From: Flavobacteriales bacterium
GTDB taxonomy: Bacteria; Bacteroidota; Bacteroidia; Flavobacteriales; Flavobacteriaceae
DNA length: 64,000 nucleotides
NCBI GenBank assembly: GCA_017303755.1
Contig: JAFLBS010000001.1
Location: 558,001 to 622,000, forward strand
Direction: 5' to 3'
Below the pieces are notes generated by a model, which saw only the letters and a list, made by a program, of their open reading frames with translations, had not been told where the DNA came from and did no database searches. How positions within the stretch are numbered: position 1 is the first letter of the stretch; every line of letters starts with the position of its first letter. Of the stretch, positions 26,675-34,826 are shown in pieces. The position numbers and the translations under genes were made by a program.

Positions 26675-27436
26675 TTAACTCAATTCTACCAAAACCGGAC
26701 AGTGATCGGAGTGCTTGGCTTCGGGTAAAATTACGGCGCGAGTCAAGCGATTTCTAAGTGGTTCGCTGGCCAAACAATAGTCAATTCTCCACCCTTTGTT
26801 GTTGTTTCTCGCATTAGCGCGGTAACTCCACCAACTGTAATTATGAGGTTCTTTGTTAAAAAATCGGAAGGTATCAATAAAGCCGTTCTTCATAAAACGA
26901 TCAATCCAGGCGCGTTCCACAGGTAAAAATCCAGAAACAGTTGCATTTCGGATTGGATCGTGAATGTCGATGGCTTCGTGACAAATATTATAATCGCCAC
27001 AAATTACTAGATTAGGAATTTCGATCTTTAATTGATCTACGTAACGTTGAAAATCATCCATGTATTGAAATTTATGATCCAAACGATCCATATTCGTTCC
27101 TGATGGTAAGTACAAACTCATTATCGAAACATCATCAAAATCAGCGCGAATGTTTCTTCCTTCAAAATCCATATAATCGATTCCGGTTCCGAAAACTACA
27201 TTTTTAGGTTCGATTTTAGAAAGAATCGCAACACCGCTGTACCCTTTTTTTTGTGCTGAAAAATAGTATTGATAAGGATAACCTGCTGCGGTAACTTCAA
27301 AAACCGGAATTTGGTCTTCTTGGGCTTTGATTTCTTGTAGACAGATCACATCGGGATTAGATTGTTGCAACCAATCGAGGAATCCTTTGCTGATTGCGGC
27401 TCTGATTCCGTTTACATTATAAGAGATGATTTTCAT
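26675..27436 (-). CDS. xth: Exodeoxyribonuclease III
   Basis: AP endonuclease/3'-exonuclease of base excision repair, about 253 residues from ATG 27436 (MKIISYNVNGIRAA, the standard ExoIII start; an in-frame start 36 bases upstream is less likely). Catalytic motifs of the EEP family are NVNG, VICLQEIKAQ (metal-binding Glu), the LVICGDYNICHEAIDIHDP block, WWSYRANARNNNKGWRIDY and KHSDHCPVLVEL (catalytic His). The length fits the family. Confidence 0.95.
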   Translation of the reverse strand: MKIISYNVNGIRAAISKGFLDWLQQSNPDVICLQEIKAQEDQIPVFEVTAAGYPYQYYFSAQKKGYSGVAILSKIEPKNVVFGTGIDYMDFEGRNIRADFDDVSIMSLYLPSGTNMDRLDHKFQYMDDFQRYVDQLKIEIPNLVICGDYNICHEAIDIHDPIRNATVSGFLPVERAWIDRFMKNGFIDTFRFFNKEPHNYSWWSYRANARNNNKGWRIDYCLASEPLRNRLTRAVILPEAKHSDHCPVLVELS

Positions 27437-27585
27437 AAAATAATTTAGTTTTTCAAAAATAAGCAAAAACAACCTCAGAATAAAAACAGAAATTGATTCT
27501 TTAACATGATTTTTTTATTTTCTTGGAGAATTATTCAATGCAAAAAAACTAACGATGGCAACTTAAGAAAATCGTTTGGAATTAC

Positions 27586-27593
27586 TATATTTG
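27586..27593 (+). promoter_or_regulatory. Candidate -7 element for the acyltransferase gene
   Basis: TATATTTG matches TAnnTTTG, 28 bases before the ATG at 27621. No clear TTG at the right distance. Confidence 0.4.
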
Positions 27594-27620
27594 TTTTTTG
27601 CTCAATAAACAAAAAACTGA

Positions 27621-29414
27621 ATGGGTTTAGTTACTGCTAAAGAGGTTGCAAAAGCAATAAATGCGGATAAGTACGGAGTTTTCGGTACTTTTTCTGGTTG
27701 GTTGTTGATGAAGATTTTAAAAATTTCAACTTTAAATAAAATTTACGACCGAAACAAGCACCTAAAAGAGGTTGCTTTTTTGAATGCCATTCTTAGCGAT
27801 TTAGAAATAAAATTTGAAATTCCAGAAGAAGATTTCAAACGTTTACCCAAAGACGGTGCTTATATTACGATCTCAAATCATCCGTTAGGCGGAATTGACG
27901 GAATTTTATTATTGAAATTAATGCTGGAAAAAGAGCCCAATTTCAAAATAATAGCCAATTTTTTATTGCACCGAATTGAGCCAATGAAGCAATACATCAT
28001 GCCGGTAAATCCGTTTGAGAATCACAAAGATGCCAAATCGAGCGTTATCGGAATTAAAGAAACTTTACGCCATTTGAGTGATGGAAAACCTTTGGGAATG
28101 TTTCCTGCCGGAGAAGTTTCTACTTATAAAGACGGAAAATTAGTAGTTGATAAAGCGTGGGAAGAAGGCGCTATTAAAGTGATTAGAAAAGCGCAAGTTC
28201 CTGTTGTTCCTATTTATTTTCACGCCAAGAATAGCCGATTGTTTTATTTTCTATCTAAAATTGGCGGCACATTGAGAACCGCAAAATTGCCATCGGAATT
28301 ATTTACTCAAAAACACCGTGTAATTAAAGTTCGAATTGGAAAACCAATTTCAGTTGCAGAACAAAACGAATACCAATCGATAGAAGACTACTCCGAATTC
28401 TTGAGAAAGAAAACCTATATGTTAGCGAATTCTTTTAATGAAGAAAGCAAATTGCTGACCGTTCCCAATTTAAAAAGTCCTAAAAGTCCAAAGAAAATAG
28501 TTACGCCTGCAAGTCAAGAAAAAATGATTGCTGAAGTAGAGGAATTACGCAAAACTGATTCTCGATTTTTTCAAAGTAAAAACTATGAAGTGTTTTTTAC
28601 AGAGGCGAATAAAATTCCGAATATACTTCATGAAATTGGGCGTTTAAGAGAAATTACTTTTCGCGAAGTTGGAGAAGGAACGAATGAATCTATTGATTTG
28701 GATAAATACGACAAGTATTATCACCATATGTTTTTGTGGGATGAAGACACCAAAAAAGTAGCGGGTGCGTATCGAATGGGATTGGGTTCAGAGATTTTTC
28801 CTAAGTATGGAATGGATGGTTTTTATTTGAATGATTTGTTCCGATTTGAAACTGAATTACACGACATGATGAAAAGTTCTATTGAAATGGGACGTGCTTT
28901 TATCGTGAAAGAATACCAGCAAAAACCGATGCCTTTATTTTTACTTTGGCGCGGAATTATTCACACAACCTTGCGTTATCCTGAACATAAGTTTTTACTT
29001 GGTGGAGTGAGTATTAGTAATCAATTTACCGATTTCTCTAAGTCGCTGATGATTGAATTTATGAAATCCAATTATTATGATCCTTACATTGCACAATACG
29101 TTCATCCTAAAAAAGAATTTAAAGTAAAACTAAAAGATGCTGATAAAGATTTTATCTTCGATGAAGCGGAAGCCGATTTGAATAAATTTGATAAAATCAT
29201 TGATGAATTAGAGCCAGGAAATTTAAGATTACCCGTTTTAATCAAGAAATACATCAAGCAAAATGCGCGTTTGGTTGCCTTCAATGTTGATCCGCTTTTC
29301 AACAATGCTATCGATGGATTAATGTACATCCGAATTGCTGATATTCCGGAAAGCACAATGAAACCCGTCATGGAAGAATTCCAAGCCGAATTAGAACGCA
29401 AAGAAAAGAATTAA
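27621..29414 (+). CDS. Bifunctional acyltransferase, OlsF-like (aminolipid synthesis)
   Basis: A 597-residue two-domain protein. The N-terminal part (about 60-270) is a PlsC-like O-acyltransferase with ISNHPLGGIDGILLL (the family His/Asp motif, here with five residues between His and Asp), MFPAGEVSTYKDGKL and VPVVPIYFHAKNSR. The C-terminal part (about 300-590) is a GNAT-like N-acyltransferase with LREITFREVGEGTNES, HHMFLWDEDTKKVAGAYRMG and LFRFETELHDM. This fusion is the layout of OlsF, which makes ornithine-type lipids from acyl-ACP and an amino acid; glycine-type lipids are also possible in Bacteroidota. The product is inferred. It is monocistronic with a strong terminator. Confidence 0.8.
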   Translation: MGLVTAKEVAKAINADKYGVFGTFSGWLLMKILKISTLNKIYDRNKHLKEVAFLNAILSDLEIKFEIPEEDFKRLPKDGAYITISNHPLGGIDGILLLKLMLEKEPNFKIIANFLLHRIEPMKQYIMPVNPFENHKDAKSSVIGIKETLRHLSDGKPLGMFPAGEVSTYKDGKLVVDKAWEEGAIKVIRKAQVPVVPIYFHAKNSRLFYFLSKIGGTLRTAKLPSELFTQKHRVIKVRIGKPISVAEQNEYQSIEDYSEFLRKKTYMLANSFNEESKLLTVPNLKSPKSPKKIVTPASQEKMIAEVEELRKTDSRFFQSKNYEVFFTEANKIPNILHEIGRLREITFREVGEGTNESIDLDKYDKYYHHMFLWDEDTKKVAGAYRMGLGSEIFPKYGMDGFYLNDLFRFETELHDMMKSSIEMGRAFIVKEYQQKPMPLFLLWRGIIHTTLRYPEHKFLLGGVSISNQFTDFSKSLMIEFMKSNYYDPYIAQYVHPKKEFKVKLKDADKDFIFDEAEADLNKFDKIIDELEPGNLRLPVLIKKYIKQNARLVAFNVDPLFNNAIDGLMYIRIADIPESTMKPVMEEFQAELERKEKN

Positions 29415-29442
29415 AAAAAGCTTCCAAATTGGAAGCTTTTTT
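29414..29442 (+). terminator. Terminator of the acyltransferase gene
   Basis: AAAAAAGCTTCC pairs with GGAAGCTTTTTT around a short AT loop, starting at the stop codon. It can also serve the convergent TM2 gene. Confidence 0.85.
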
Positions 29443-29447
29443 GTTTT

Positions 29448-29765
29448 TTAAAACCAAGGCTTTTTATTGACTTGATACATATTGTAAAATTCTTCATCCG
29501 TTTTGGTTAAATAGATGATTCCTTCTACTAACCCGATTATTCCCGGAATCCAAACTAAAAAGAATCCGATTACAAAACAAAAAGTTAGATAGCTAAAAAT
29601 GCTGATTCCTAGCAAAATGAATCCTTCGTTGTTATAGCCTAAAATAAATTTATGAACACCTAAGCTTCCTAAAAGTATCGCTAAAATTCCTGATACAACT
29701 CTTTTGTTTTCAGATCTTACTGGTTGTGGATTATTCCAATCTTCTCTTGGTGGTATTACTTCCAT
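29448..29765 (-). CDS. TM2-domain membrane protein
   Basis: Small membrane protein of 105 residues. The TM2 domain shows KRVVSGILAILLGSLGVHKF, LGYNNEGFILLGI and two hydrophobic segments (about 25-45 and 55-85), followed by a polar tail. Function in bacteria is unknown. No operon partner; the next gene is 55 bases upstream on the same strand. Confidence 0.85.
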   Translation of the reverse strand: MEVIPPREDWNNPQPVRSENKRVVSGILAILLGSLGVHKFILGYNNEGFILLGISIFSYLTFCFVIGFFLVWIPGIIGLVEGIIYLTKTDEEFYNMYQVNKKPWF

Positions 29766-29820
29766 TGGTTGTGGTTTTTGGTTAGAGTGTCATAAAAGTA
29801 TAAAATTTTATAGAAACATG

Positions 29821-30204
29821 CTATCCTTTTGGTTCCCAAAGTTCGATTTTATTTCCATCAGGATCTAAAATCCAACCAAAATTGCCATAATCATAGCTTT
29901 CCATTTCACCCACAATGGTAACGCCTTCTTCTTTTAACACCTTTAATAATTCTTCTAGATTTTCAACACGATAGTTCATCATAAATGGTTTTTCACTCGG
30001 ATTGAAGTATTTTGAATTGGCATCAAAAATAGTCCATTGTGTCATACCATCGTTTCCTTCTTTGTCTTTCCATTCAAACGACCAACCGTAATCGCCTACC
30101 GGAATTCCGAGGTGCGTTTTGTACCATTCACTCATTTGCTTTGGGTTTTCGCTTTTAAAGAAAACACCGCCAATACCTGTTACTCTTTTAATGTCTTTAC
30201 TCAT
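29821..30204 (-). CDS. VOC-family (glyoxalase-like) protein
   Basis: A 127-residue vicinal-oxygen-chelate fold protein: ITGIGGVFFKSENPKQMSEW-like start (here VTGIGGVFFKSENPKQM), YKTHLGIPVGDYGW, NYRVENLEELLKVLKEEGV and NFGWILDPDGNKIELWEP, which carries the conserved metal-binding Glu. Such proteins act as glyoxalases, dioxygenases or resistance proteins; the substrate cannot be told. Confidence 0.88.
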   Translation of the reverse strand: MSKDIKRVTGIGGVFFKSENPKQMSEWYKTHLGIPVGDYGWSFEWKDKEGNDGMTQWTIFDANSKYFNPSEKPFMMNYRVENLEELLKVLKEEGVTIVGEMESYDYGNFGWILDPDGNKIELWEPKG

Positions 30205-30250
30205 GATTGTTATTTGTTAATTTGATAACACAAATAAAAAAAGAACTTAG

Positions 30251-31225
30251 TTATGATTGCTCATACTTAAGTATGATTTTGTCTACTATGGTTTGTGCTA
30301 GTTTGGCATGACTTTCAAATGTCCAACCTGCGATATGAGGCGTTAGTAGCACATTTTCGGCTTGCAATAAGTATTCAAGTGCTGATGGAATTTCCCTCGA
30401 CTGCGCTCGGGATGACACAAAAAGGTCTTCAAACGACAATTTTTCGTATTCCAACACGTCTAATCCAGCACCGAGAATTTTTCCTGATTGTAGTGCTTCT
30501 ACTAAATCATCGGTTACTACATTTTTACCGCGAGAAGTATTGATGAACCAAAACGGTTTGGCAAATGAATTGATGAATTGCGCATTGACCATTTTATCGG
30601 TTTCGGGTGTCCAAGGCAAATGCAAACTCAGTACATCGGCTTTTTGTTGCAATTCGGAAAGCGAAACTTGTTGGGCATTTTCATCGCCAATGTTTTCCAA
30701 AAGATCATGAAAAATCACCTCAACGTCAAATCCGCGTAACTTTTTGGCGAACGATTTCCCCATGTTTCCGTAACCGATGATTCCGACCGTTTTGCCTTCG
30801 AGTTCGTAGCCGCGATTGCCTTCTCGAATCCATTTTCCTTCGCGGACTAATCGATCGGCACGGTTGAGTTTGTTCATGAGTGACAATAACATTCCGATTG
30901 CGTGTTCACCAACGGCATTCCGATTGCCTTCGGGTGCGGCGATGAGATGAACTCCTTTTGAAGTTGCATAGTCACAATCGATGCTTTCTAAACCAGCGCC
31001 AACACGAGCGATGAACTGCAAATTAGTAGCTTTATCGAGAAATTGTTTATCGATTTTAAAACGACTGCGAATGACGATTCCGTGGTAATTGTGAATTTTG
31101 GCTTCTACTTCTTCTTTGGTGGAAGTGAAATCGGCTTCGTTATGGAAACCCCCGTTTTCGAGTTGTTCCCAAAGAAGAGGATGATTGGAATCGATGTGGA
31201 GGATGTTTATTTCTTTTGTATTCAA
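30251..31225 (-). CDS. D-2-hydroxyacid dehydrogenase
   Basis: NAD-dependent dehydrogenase of the 2-hydroxyacid family, about 324 residues from TTG 31225 (a GTG at 31273 would add residues encoded inside a CACAAAGGCAC repeat, so I prefer the TTG). NAD-binding GKTVGIIGYGNMGKSFAKKL, catalytic Arg in NTSRGKNVVTDDLV, Glu in VLEYEKLSF and His in LLTPHIAGWT are present. It contains an odd in-frame insert, VSSRAQSREIPSA, at 30380-30420, just after the EYEKLSFEDLF helix; this is the translation of a palindromic intergenic repeat. Biological substrate unknown (serine pathway PGDH-like or other). Confidence 0.85.
   Translation of the reverse strand: MNTKEINILHIDSNHPLLWEQLENGGFHNEADFTSTKEEVEAKIHNYHGIVIRSRFKIDKQFLDKATNLQFIARVGAGLESIDCDYATSKGVHLIAAPEGNRNAVGEHAIGMLLSLMNKLNRADRLVREGKWIREGNRGYELEGKTVGIIGYGNMGKSFAKKLRGFDVEVIFHDLLENIGDENAQQVSLSELQQKADVLSLHLPWTPETDKMVNAQFINSFAKPFWFINTSRGKNVVTDDLVEALQSGKILGAGLDVLEYEKLSFEDLFVSSRAQSREIPSALEYLLQAENVLLTPHIAGWTFESHAKLAQTIVDKIILKYEQS
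30396..30424. repeat. Palindromic repeat inserted in frame in the dehydrogenase gene
   Basis: On the minus strand it reads TCATCCCGAGCGCAGTCGAG and then GGA, a hairpin-like unit usually seen between genes. Here it is translated as SSRAQSRE without breaking the frame. A related CTGCGCTCGG motif occurs in the gap at 31490-31500. Confidence 0.65.
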
Positions 31226-31237
31226 GGTTGATTTTTT

Positions 31238-31284
31238 AACCACAAAGGCACTAAGATTTTGCACTAAGTACACAAAGTAAAAAT
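31238..31284. repeat. CACAAAGGCAC-type interspersed repeat
   Basis: AACCACAAAGGCACTAAGA with a second CACTAAG and CACAAAG. Similar units occur at 33666-33694 and, less closely, at 12611-12633. Confidence 0.6.
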
Positions 31285-31335
31285 TGAAGTATAAAGGTAA
31301 TTATTTTTTTGGAAACCTGTTAGGAAGATGGATTT

Positions 31336-31500
31336 CTTACCTAGCCCCGATAGAGTCATTGTTGGAGCTCTTGACTTGTTTGCAAAACAAGTCAAAGCGA
31401 CTGACGAAAGCGGGACGAGTGTTCCTGATGGAAACTGGATGACTGCTTCTGAAAATTAAATGGGAGAGATTAGCTTACGCTCTGTTCGCTGCGCTCGGGT
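31336..31500. repeat. Intergenic repeat-like region with hairpin
   Basis: The 261-base gap 31274-31534 holds no gene. It contains ATTTCTTACCTAGCCCCGAT, which I know as part of a repeat scattered in flavobacterial genomes, and AAAGCGGGAC-type sequence. TTGACTTGTTT and AAACAAGTCAA form an 11-pair hairpin at 31371-31395. No function is known to me. Confidence 0.5.
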
Positions 31501-31534
31501 GCTTCTTCCGATTGTTATCGGAATCGCAATGACA

Positions 31535-32887
31535 CTAAAAGCCTAGAATTAATTTAGCTATTGAGAAGTAAATTAAGATTCCGAAGATGTCGTTGCTGGT
31601 GGTGATGAATGGACCAGTAGCGAGTGCGGGATCGATTCCGAATTTGTCGAGTAATAACGGAATGGAAGTTCCGATGAGTGAAGCGATGACAATTACAGAA
31701 ATTAAGGCGATGGTTACGATGATGCCAATTTTGGTATCAACGCCCAATAAGAAATGGCTTCCTAAAAAGAGAACGGTTGCCAGAATTAATCCGTTGAGTA
31801 AACTGAGTGAAATTTCTTTTAACAAACGATTGACAATGGTTCCGCTGATGCTGTGATTGGCCAAACCTTGTACGATAATCGCAGATGATTGAACGCCTAC
31901 ATTTCCGGCCATCGCAGCGATGAGTGGTGTGAAGAAAAAGAGTTCTTTGTGGAATTCCATTGCTCCTTGAAAACTTTCGAGCAAAGTAACACTGACAAAT
32001 CCTCCAAATAGAGCTAAAACCAGCCAAGGCAAACGCGCTTTGGTGAGTTCGATGATGCTGTCATCGGCCTCAACGTCTTGAGAGATACCCGCTGCCAACT
32101 GGTAATCTTTGTCGGCTTCCTCTTTGATTACGTCTACGATGTCGTCAATGGTGATGCGACCTACTAATCGTCCCATTTCGTCAACAACAGGAATGGCTTC
32201 TAAGTCGTATTTCTGCATGATGCGCGCCACTTCTACGTTGGAAGCATTAACGCGAACGGAATCTACTTTTTTGATATAAACTTCGCTAATCGGAGTTTTG
32301 GTAGAAGTAGTTAGTAAATCTTTGAGCGATAAACGACCTTTGAGGCGATTTTCGTCGTCGACTACGTAAATTGAATGAACGCGAGTCACGTGTTCGGCCT
32401 GGATGCGCATTTCTTTTACGCAAGTCAAAACATTCCAATTTTCGTTGACTTTTACGAGCTCTTTTCCCATCAAACCTCCGGCGGTATCTTCGTCGTAGCG
32501 TAATAAATCGACAATGTCTTTGGCGTGTTCAACGTCTTCGAGTTCGGAGATTACTTCTTCTTTTTTGCTTTGAGGAAGTTCGGCGATGATGTCGGCCGCG
32601 TCGTCAGTATCTAATTCGTCTAGCTCTTCTGCAATTTCTTTTGGTGAAAGAGCGTGAAGGATTTTTTCACGAACGTCGTCTTCTAATTCAAGAAGAATTT
32701 CGGCTGTTTTTTCGCTGTCCAGCACCTTAAAAATATAGGTTGCTTCAGCGATATCTAGTTCTTCAAAAATTTCGGCAATATCAGCGTGGTGCAAATCGTT
32801 CAACAATACTTCCAGTTCTTGGTCGTTTTTGTGGTGAATGAGTTGCTCTATTTGTTCTAATAGTTCTTTGCTGATTTTAAATTGCAT
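31535..32887 (-). CDS. mgtE: Magnesium transporter MgtE
   Basis: Mg2+ channel/transporter of the inner membrane, 450 residues. The N-terminal superhelical domain (about 1-130, [19 protein letters not shown]) and two CBS domains ([20 protein letters not shown] and [19 protein letters not shown]) sense cytosolic Mg2+. The C-terminal membrane part has about five helices and the family motifs [18 protein letters not shown] and [19 protein letters not shown]. Its start overlaps the end of rsmA by 11 bases, so the genes are cotranscribed. Confidence 0.95.
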   Translation of the reverse strand: MQFKISKELLEQIEQLIHHKNDQELEVLLNDLHHADIAEIFEELDIAEATYIFKVLDSEKTAEILLELEDDVREKILHALSPKEIAEELDELDTDDAADIIAELPQSKKEEVISELEDVEHAKDIVDLLRYDEDTAGGLMGKELVKVNENWNVLTCVKEMRIQAEHVTRVHSIYVVDDENRLKGRLSLKDLLTTSTKTPISEVYIKKVDSVRVNASNVEVARIMQKYDLEAIPVVDEMGRLVGRITIDDIVDVIKEEADKDYQLAAGISQDVEADDSIIELTKARLPWLVLALFGGFVSVTLLESFQGAMEFHKELFFFTPLIAAMAGNVGVQSSAIIVQGLANHSISGTIVNRLLKEISLSLLNGLILATVLFLGSHFLLGVDTKIGIIVTIALISVIVIASLIGTSIPLLLDKFGIDPALATGPFITTSNDIFGILIYFSIAKLILGF

Positions 32888-33656
32888 TGGCTTCTATTTT
32901 TTGAGTAAGTTCAATGAATTGTTCTACCGACAGTTGTTCTGGTCGGAGGTCAAAGATACTATCTTCTTTTAAATTATCAGACAATTGAAACGATTTTAAG
33001 CTATTTCGCAAGGTTTTTCTTCTTTGTTGAAAACCTGTTTTTACTACTGAAAAGAATAATTTTTCGCTGCAAGGCAAGGTGAAATTTTCTTTTCTGCGAA
33101 GGCGAAGCACACCCGATTTTACTTTGGGTGGTGGATTGAATACGTCTTCATGGACAGTAAACAGATATTCAGCATCGTAAAAGGCTTGAGTTAAAACGGA
33201 TAAAATTCCGTATACTTTACTTCCTTTTTTAGAGCAAATGCGTTCGGCTACTTCTTTTTGAAACATTCCAGAAAACTCAGGAATCTGATTGCGAAGTTCT
33301 AAAGCGCGAAATACAATTTGAGATGAAATATTGTACGGGAAATTTCCGATAATGGCAAAGGGTTTTTCTTCAAAAACTTCATTGATGTTGTATTTGAGGA
33401 AGTCTTTGGAGATGATTTTGCCGTGTAATTTTGGGTAATGCGCATTTAAATAGTCAACCGATTCGGTGTCAATTTCGATGACATAGGTTGTGGTAGGTTT
33501 TTCCAAAAGGTATTTGGTCAAAACTCCCATTCCAGGGCCGATTTCGAGTGTGTTTTCATAGCCTTGAAATGCCAAAGTATCAGCAATTTGTTGGGCAATG
33601 GATTCGTCGGTGAGGAAATGCTGACCGAGGTGTTTTTTTGCTTTTACTTTTTCCAT
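32877..33656 (-). CDS. rsmA: 16S rRNA dimethyladenosine transferase RsmA (KsgA)
   Basis: Dimethylates two adjacent adenosines in helix 45 of 16S rRNA with SAM. Visible are [19 protein letters not shown], the SAM motif [37 protein letters not shown], the catalytic NFPYNIS and FQKEVAERI, then [19 protein letters not shown]. Length 259 is normal. Downstream mgtE overlaps it. Confidence 0.96.
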   Translation of the reverse strand: MEKVKAKKHLGQHFLTDESIAQQIADTLAFQGYENTLEIGPGMGVLTKYLLEKPTTTYVIEIDTESVDYLNAHYPKLHGKIISKDFLKYNINEVFEEKPFAIIGNFPYNISSQIVFRALELRNQIPEFSGMFQKEVAERICSKKGSKVYGILSVLTQAFYDAEYLFTVHEDVFNPPPKVKSGVLRLRRKENFTLPCSEKLFFSVVKTGFQQRRKTLRNSLKSFQLSDNLKEDSIFDLRPEQLSVEQFIELTQKIEANAI

Positions 33657-33665
33657 CTTTATTTT

Positions 33666-33694
33666 GCCACAAAGGCGCTAGGTCACTAAGGTTA
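33666..33694. repeat. CACAAAGGCGC-type interspersed repeat
   Basis: GCCACAAAGGCGCTAGGTCA then CTAAGG, just upstream of rsmA. Same family as the repeat at 31238. Confidence 0.6.
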
Positions 33695-33738
33695 TTTTTT
33701 AGTACTATTTCAATCTTCTTTTTTTTGAACCGAACCTC

Positions 33739-33763
33739 TTTCCCGTGCAGGCGGGAATCCATT
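33739..33763. repeat. REP-like palindrome, copy a
   Basis: TTTCCCGTGCAGGCGGGAAT with CCATT after it. One of five related palindromes in 33739-34408. Copies a and c share one orientation; b, d and e the other. Confidence 0.75.
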
Positions 33764-33786
33764 CTTAACAAACAACTCTCTTTTTT

Positions 33787-33825
33787 GGATTTCCACTTTC
33801 ATGGAAAAGACGCTGAATTAAATAG
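33787..33825. repeat. REP-like palindrome, copy b (degenerate)
   Basis: GGATTTCCACTTTCATGGAA followed by AAGACGCTGAATTA. The stem is weakened, but the AAGACG-TGAATTA tail links it to copies d and e. Confidence 0.6.
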
Positions 33826-33862
33826 AAATTGCTTTCTGATGATAAACGTCTTAATTGCTTTT

Positions 33863-33890
33863 CGTCTTTCCCGCGAAGGCGGGAATCCAT
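33863..33890. repeat. REP-like palindrome, copy c
   Basis: CGTCTTTCCCGCGAAGGCGG then GAATCCAT. The strongest palindrome; it touches the stop codon of the GIY-YIG gene. Confidence 0.8.
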
Positions 33891-34193
33891 TCAATCATAC
33901 CAATTTTCGGCTAAATCCTTCCATTCTTTATTTTCTTCTTCTATCAAATTTATTTTCCATTGTCGATTCCATTTTTTCAATTGTTTTTCTCTTACAATTG
34001 CTTCTTTAATAAACCCAAAGGCTTCAAAATAAACTAATTTATCTACATTATATTTAGATGTAAAACCAGGGTTTATTTTCTTTTTGTGTTCAAAAACTCT
34101 TCTTTCTAAATCATTGGTGACTCCAATATAGAGCGTTCCGTTCTTTTGACTCGCGAGTATATAAATGTAAAATTGGCTTATACTGTAAAACAT
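33891..34193 (-). CDS. GIY-YIG nuclease family protein
   Basis: Single-domain GIY-YIG endonuclease-like protein of about 100 residues from ATG 34193. The motif pair appears as YIYILASQKNGTLYIGVTND (YIYIL and YIGVT match GIY and YIG), followed by the Arg helix LERRVFEHKKK and, further on, the Glu-containing LVYFEAFGFIKEAIVREKQL. Its target is unknown; small proteins of this type (YhbQ/UPF0213-like) are common. The gene is framed by REP-like palindromes: copy c abuts its stop codon and copy d lies just upstream of its start. A start 24 bases upstream would read into copy d, so I reject it. Confidence 0.85.
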   Translation of the reverse strand: MFYSISQFYIYILASQKNGTLYIGVTNDLERRVFEHKKKINPGFTSKYNVDKLVYFEAFGFIKEAIVREKQLKKWNRQWKINLIEEENKEWKDLAENWYD

Positions 34194-34207
34194 GGCTTGG
34201 ATTTTAT

Positions 34208-34256
34208 GGATTCCCACCTACGCGGGAAAGACGGTGAATTAGCAATAAACTAACCG
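34208..34256. repeat. REP-like palindrome with tail, copy d
   Basis: GGATTCCCACCTACGCGGGA followed by AAGACGGTGAATTAGCAATA and AACTAACCGTTTGAAAAA. The tail matches copy e, including bases that in e belong to the end of the DUF4286 gene. Confidence 0.8.
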
Positions 34257-34350
34257 TTTGAAAAACTTCTACTTTAGTTCTAACCACGTTCTTTTGATTG
34301 GCGAATAATAAATTAAAAAAAAACTTCTAAAAACGTGAATCTATATTTAT

Positions 34351-34408
34351 GGATTCCCGCATGCTCGGGAAAGACGTTGGATTAGCAATACACTAATTCG
34401 TTTGAAAA
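34351..34408. repeat. REP-like palindrome with tail, copy e
   Basis: GGATTCCCGCATGCTCGGGA then AAGACGTTGGATTAGCAATA and CACTAATTCGTTTGAAAAAA. Its right end runs into the last codons of the DUF4286 gene. Confidence 0.8.
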
Positions 34409-34716
34409 AACTCCGATATCATTTCGAGTTCGGTTCGGAACGCGAGCATTTTGTCGCCAAAAAGTCGGCTTCCTTCTTCGCGCAAACGCGGCGCATCTTC
34501 GTCGTAATAGCGCTGCAATGTTTCTTTGCTATCCGTTGTGTATTGTATGGCGTAAGTGATCCCGCCCATTTCTTCTTCGACTAATACTTTGACCATTCGC
34601 GCAGAAGAGAATTTCCCAGTAGCGAGCACGTCGTTGATGTGTTTGTTTTGCATCCAATTCATCCATTGATCGTGTACGCTTTCGTGGATGTTTACTGTTA
34701 CGTTGTATAAAATCAT
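34393..34716 (-). CDS. DUF4286 family protein
   Basis: Small cytosolic protein of 107 residues, matching DUF4286: MILYNVTVNIHESVHDQWMN at the start, VLVEEEMGGITYAIQY, and RYYDEDAPRLREEGSRLFGD. The fold is likely ferredoxin-like; function unknown. The last codons (FFQTN) and stop overlap palindrome copy e, so the repeat may have been copied together with this gene end. Confidence 0.85.
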   Translation of the reverse strand: MILYNVTVNIHESVHDQWMNWMQNKHINDVLATGKFSSARMVKVLVEEEMGGITYAIQYTTDSKETLQRYYDEDAPRLREEGSRLFGDKMLAFRTELEMISEFFQTN

Positions 34717-34826
34717 TTGTTATTTATTATGTCAAAATGTGAATCCAAATCTAATTTTTTGAACGCTGATTTGAGAAATTAAAGAAATTAGAAAATCATT
34801 GAAATTGATATTTGAAATTGACATTG

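Noticed and set aside
33660..34010. Plus-strand frames across the REP-like region
   Set aside because: They are antisense to the GIY-YIG gene and to repeats and have no family features.
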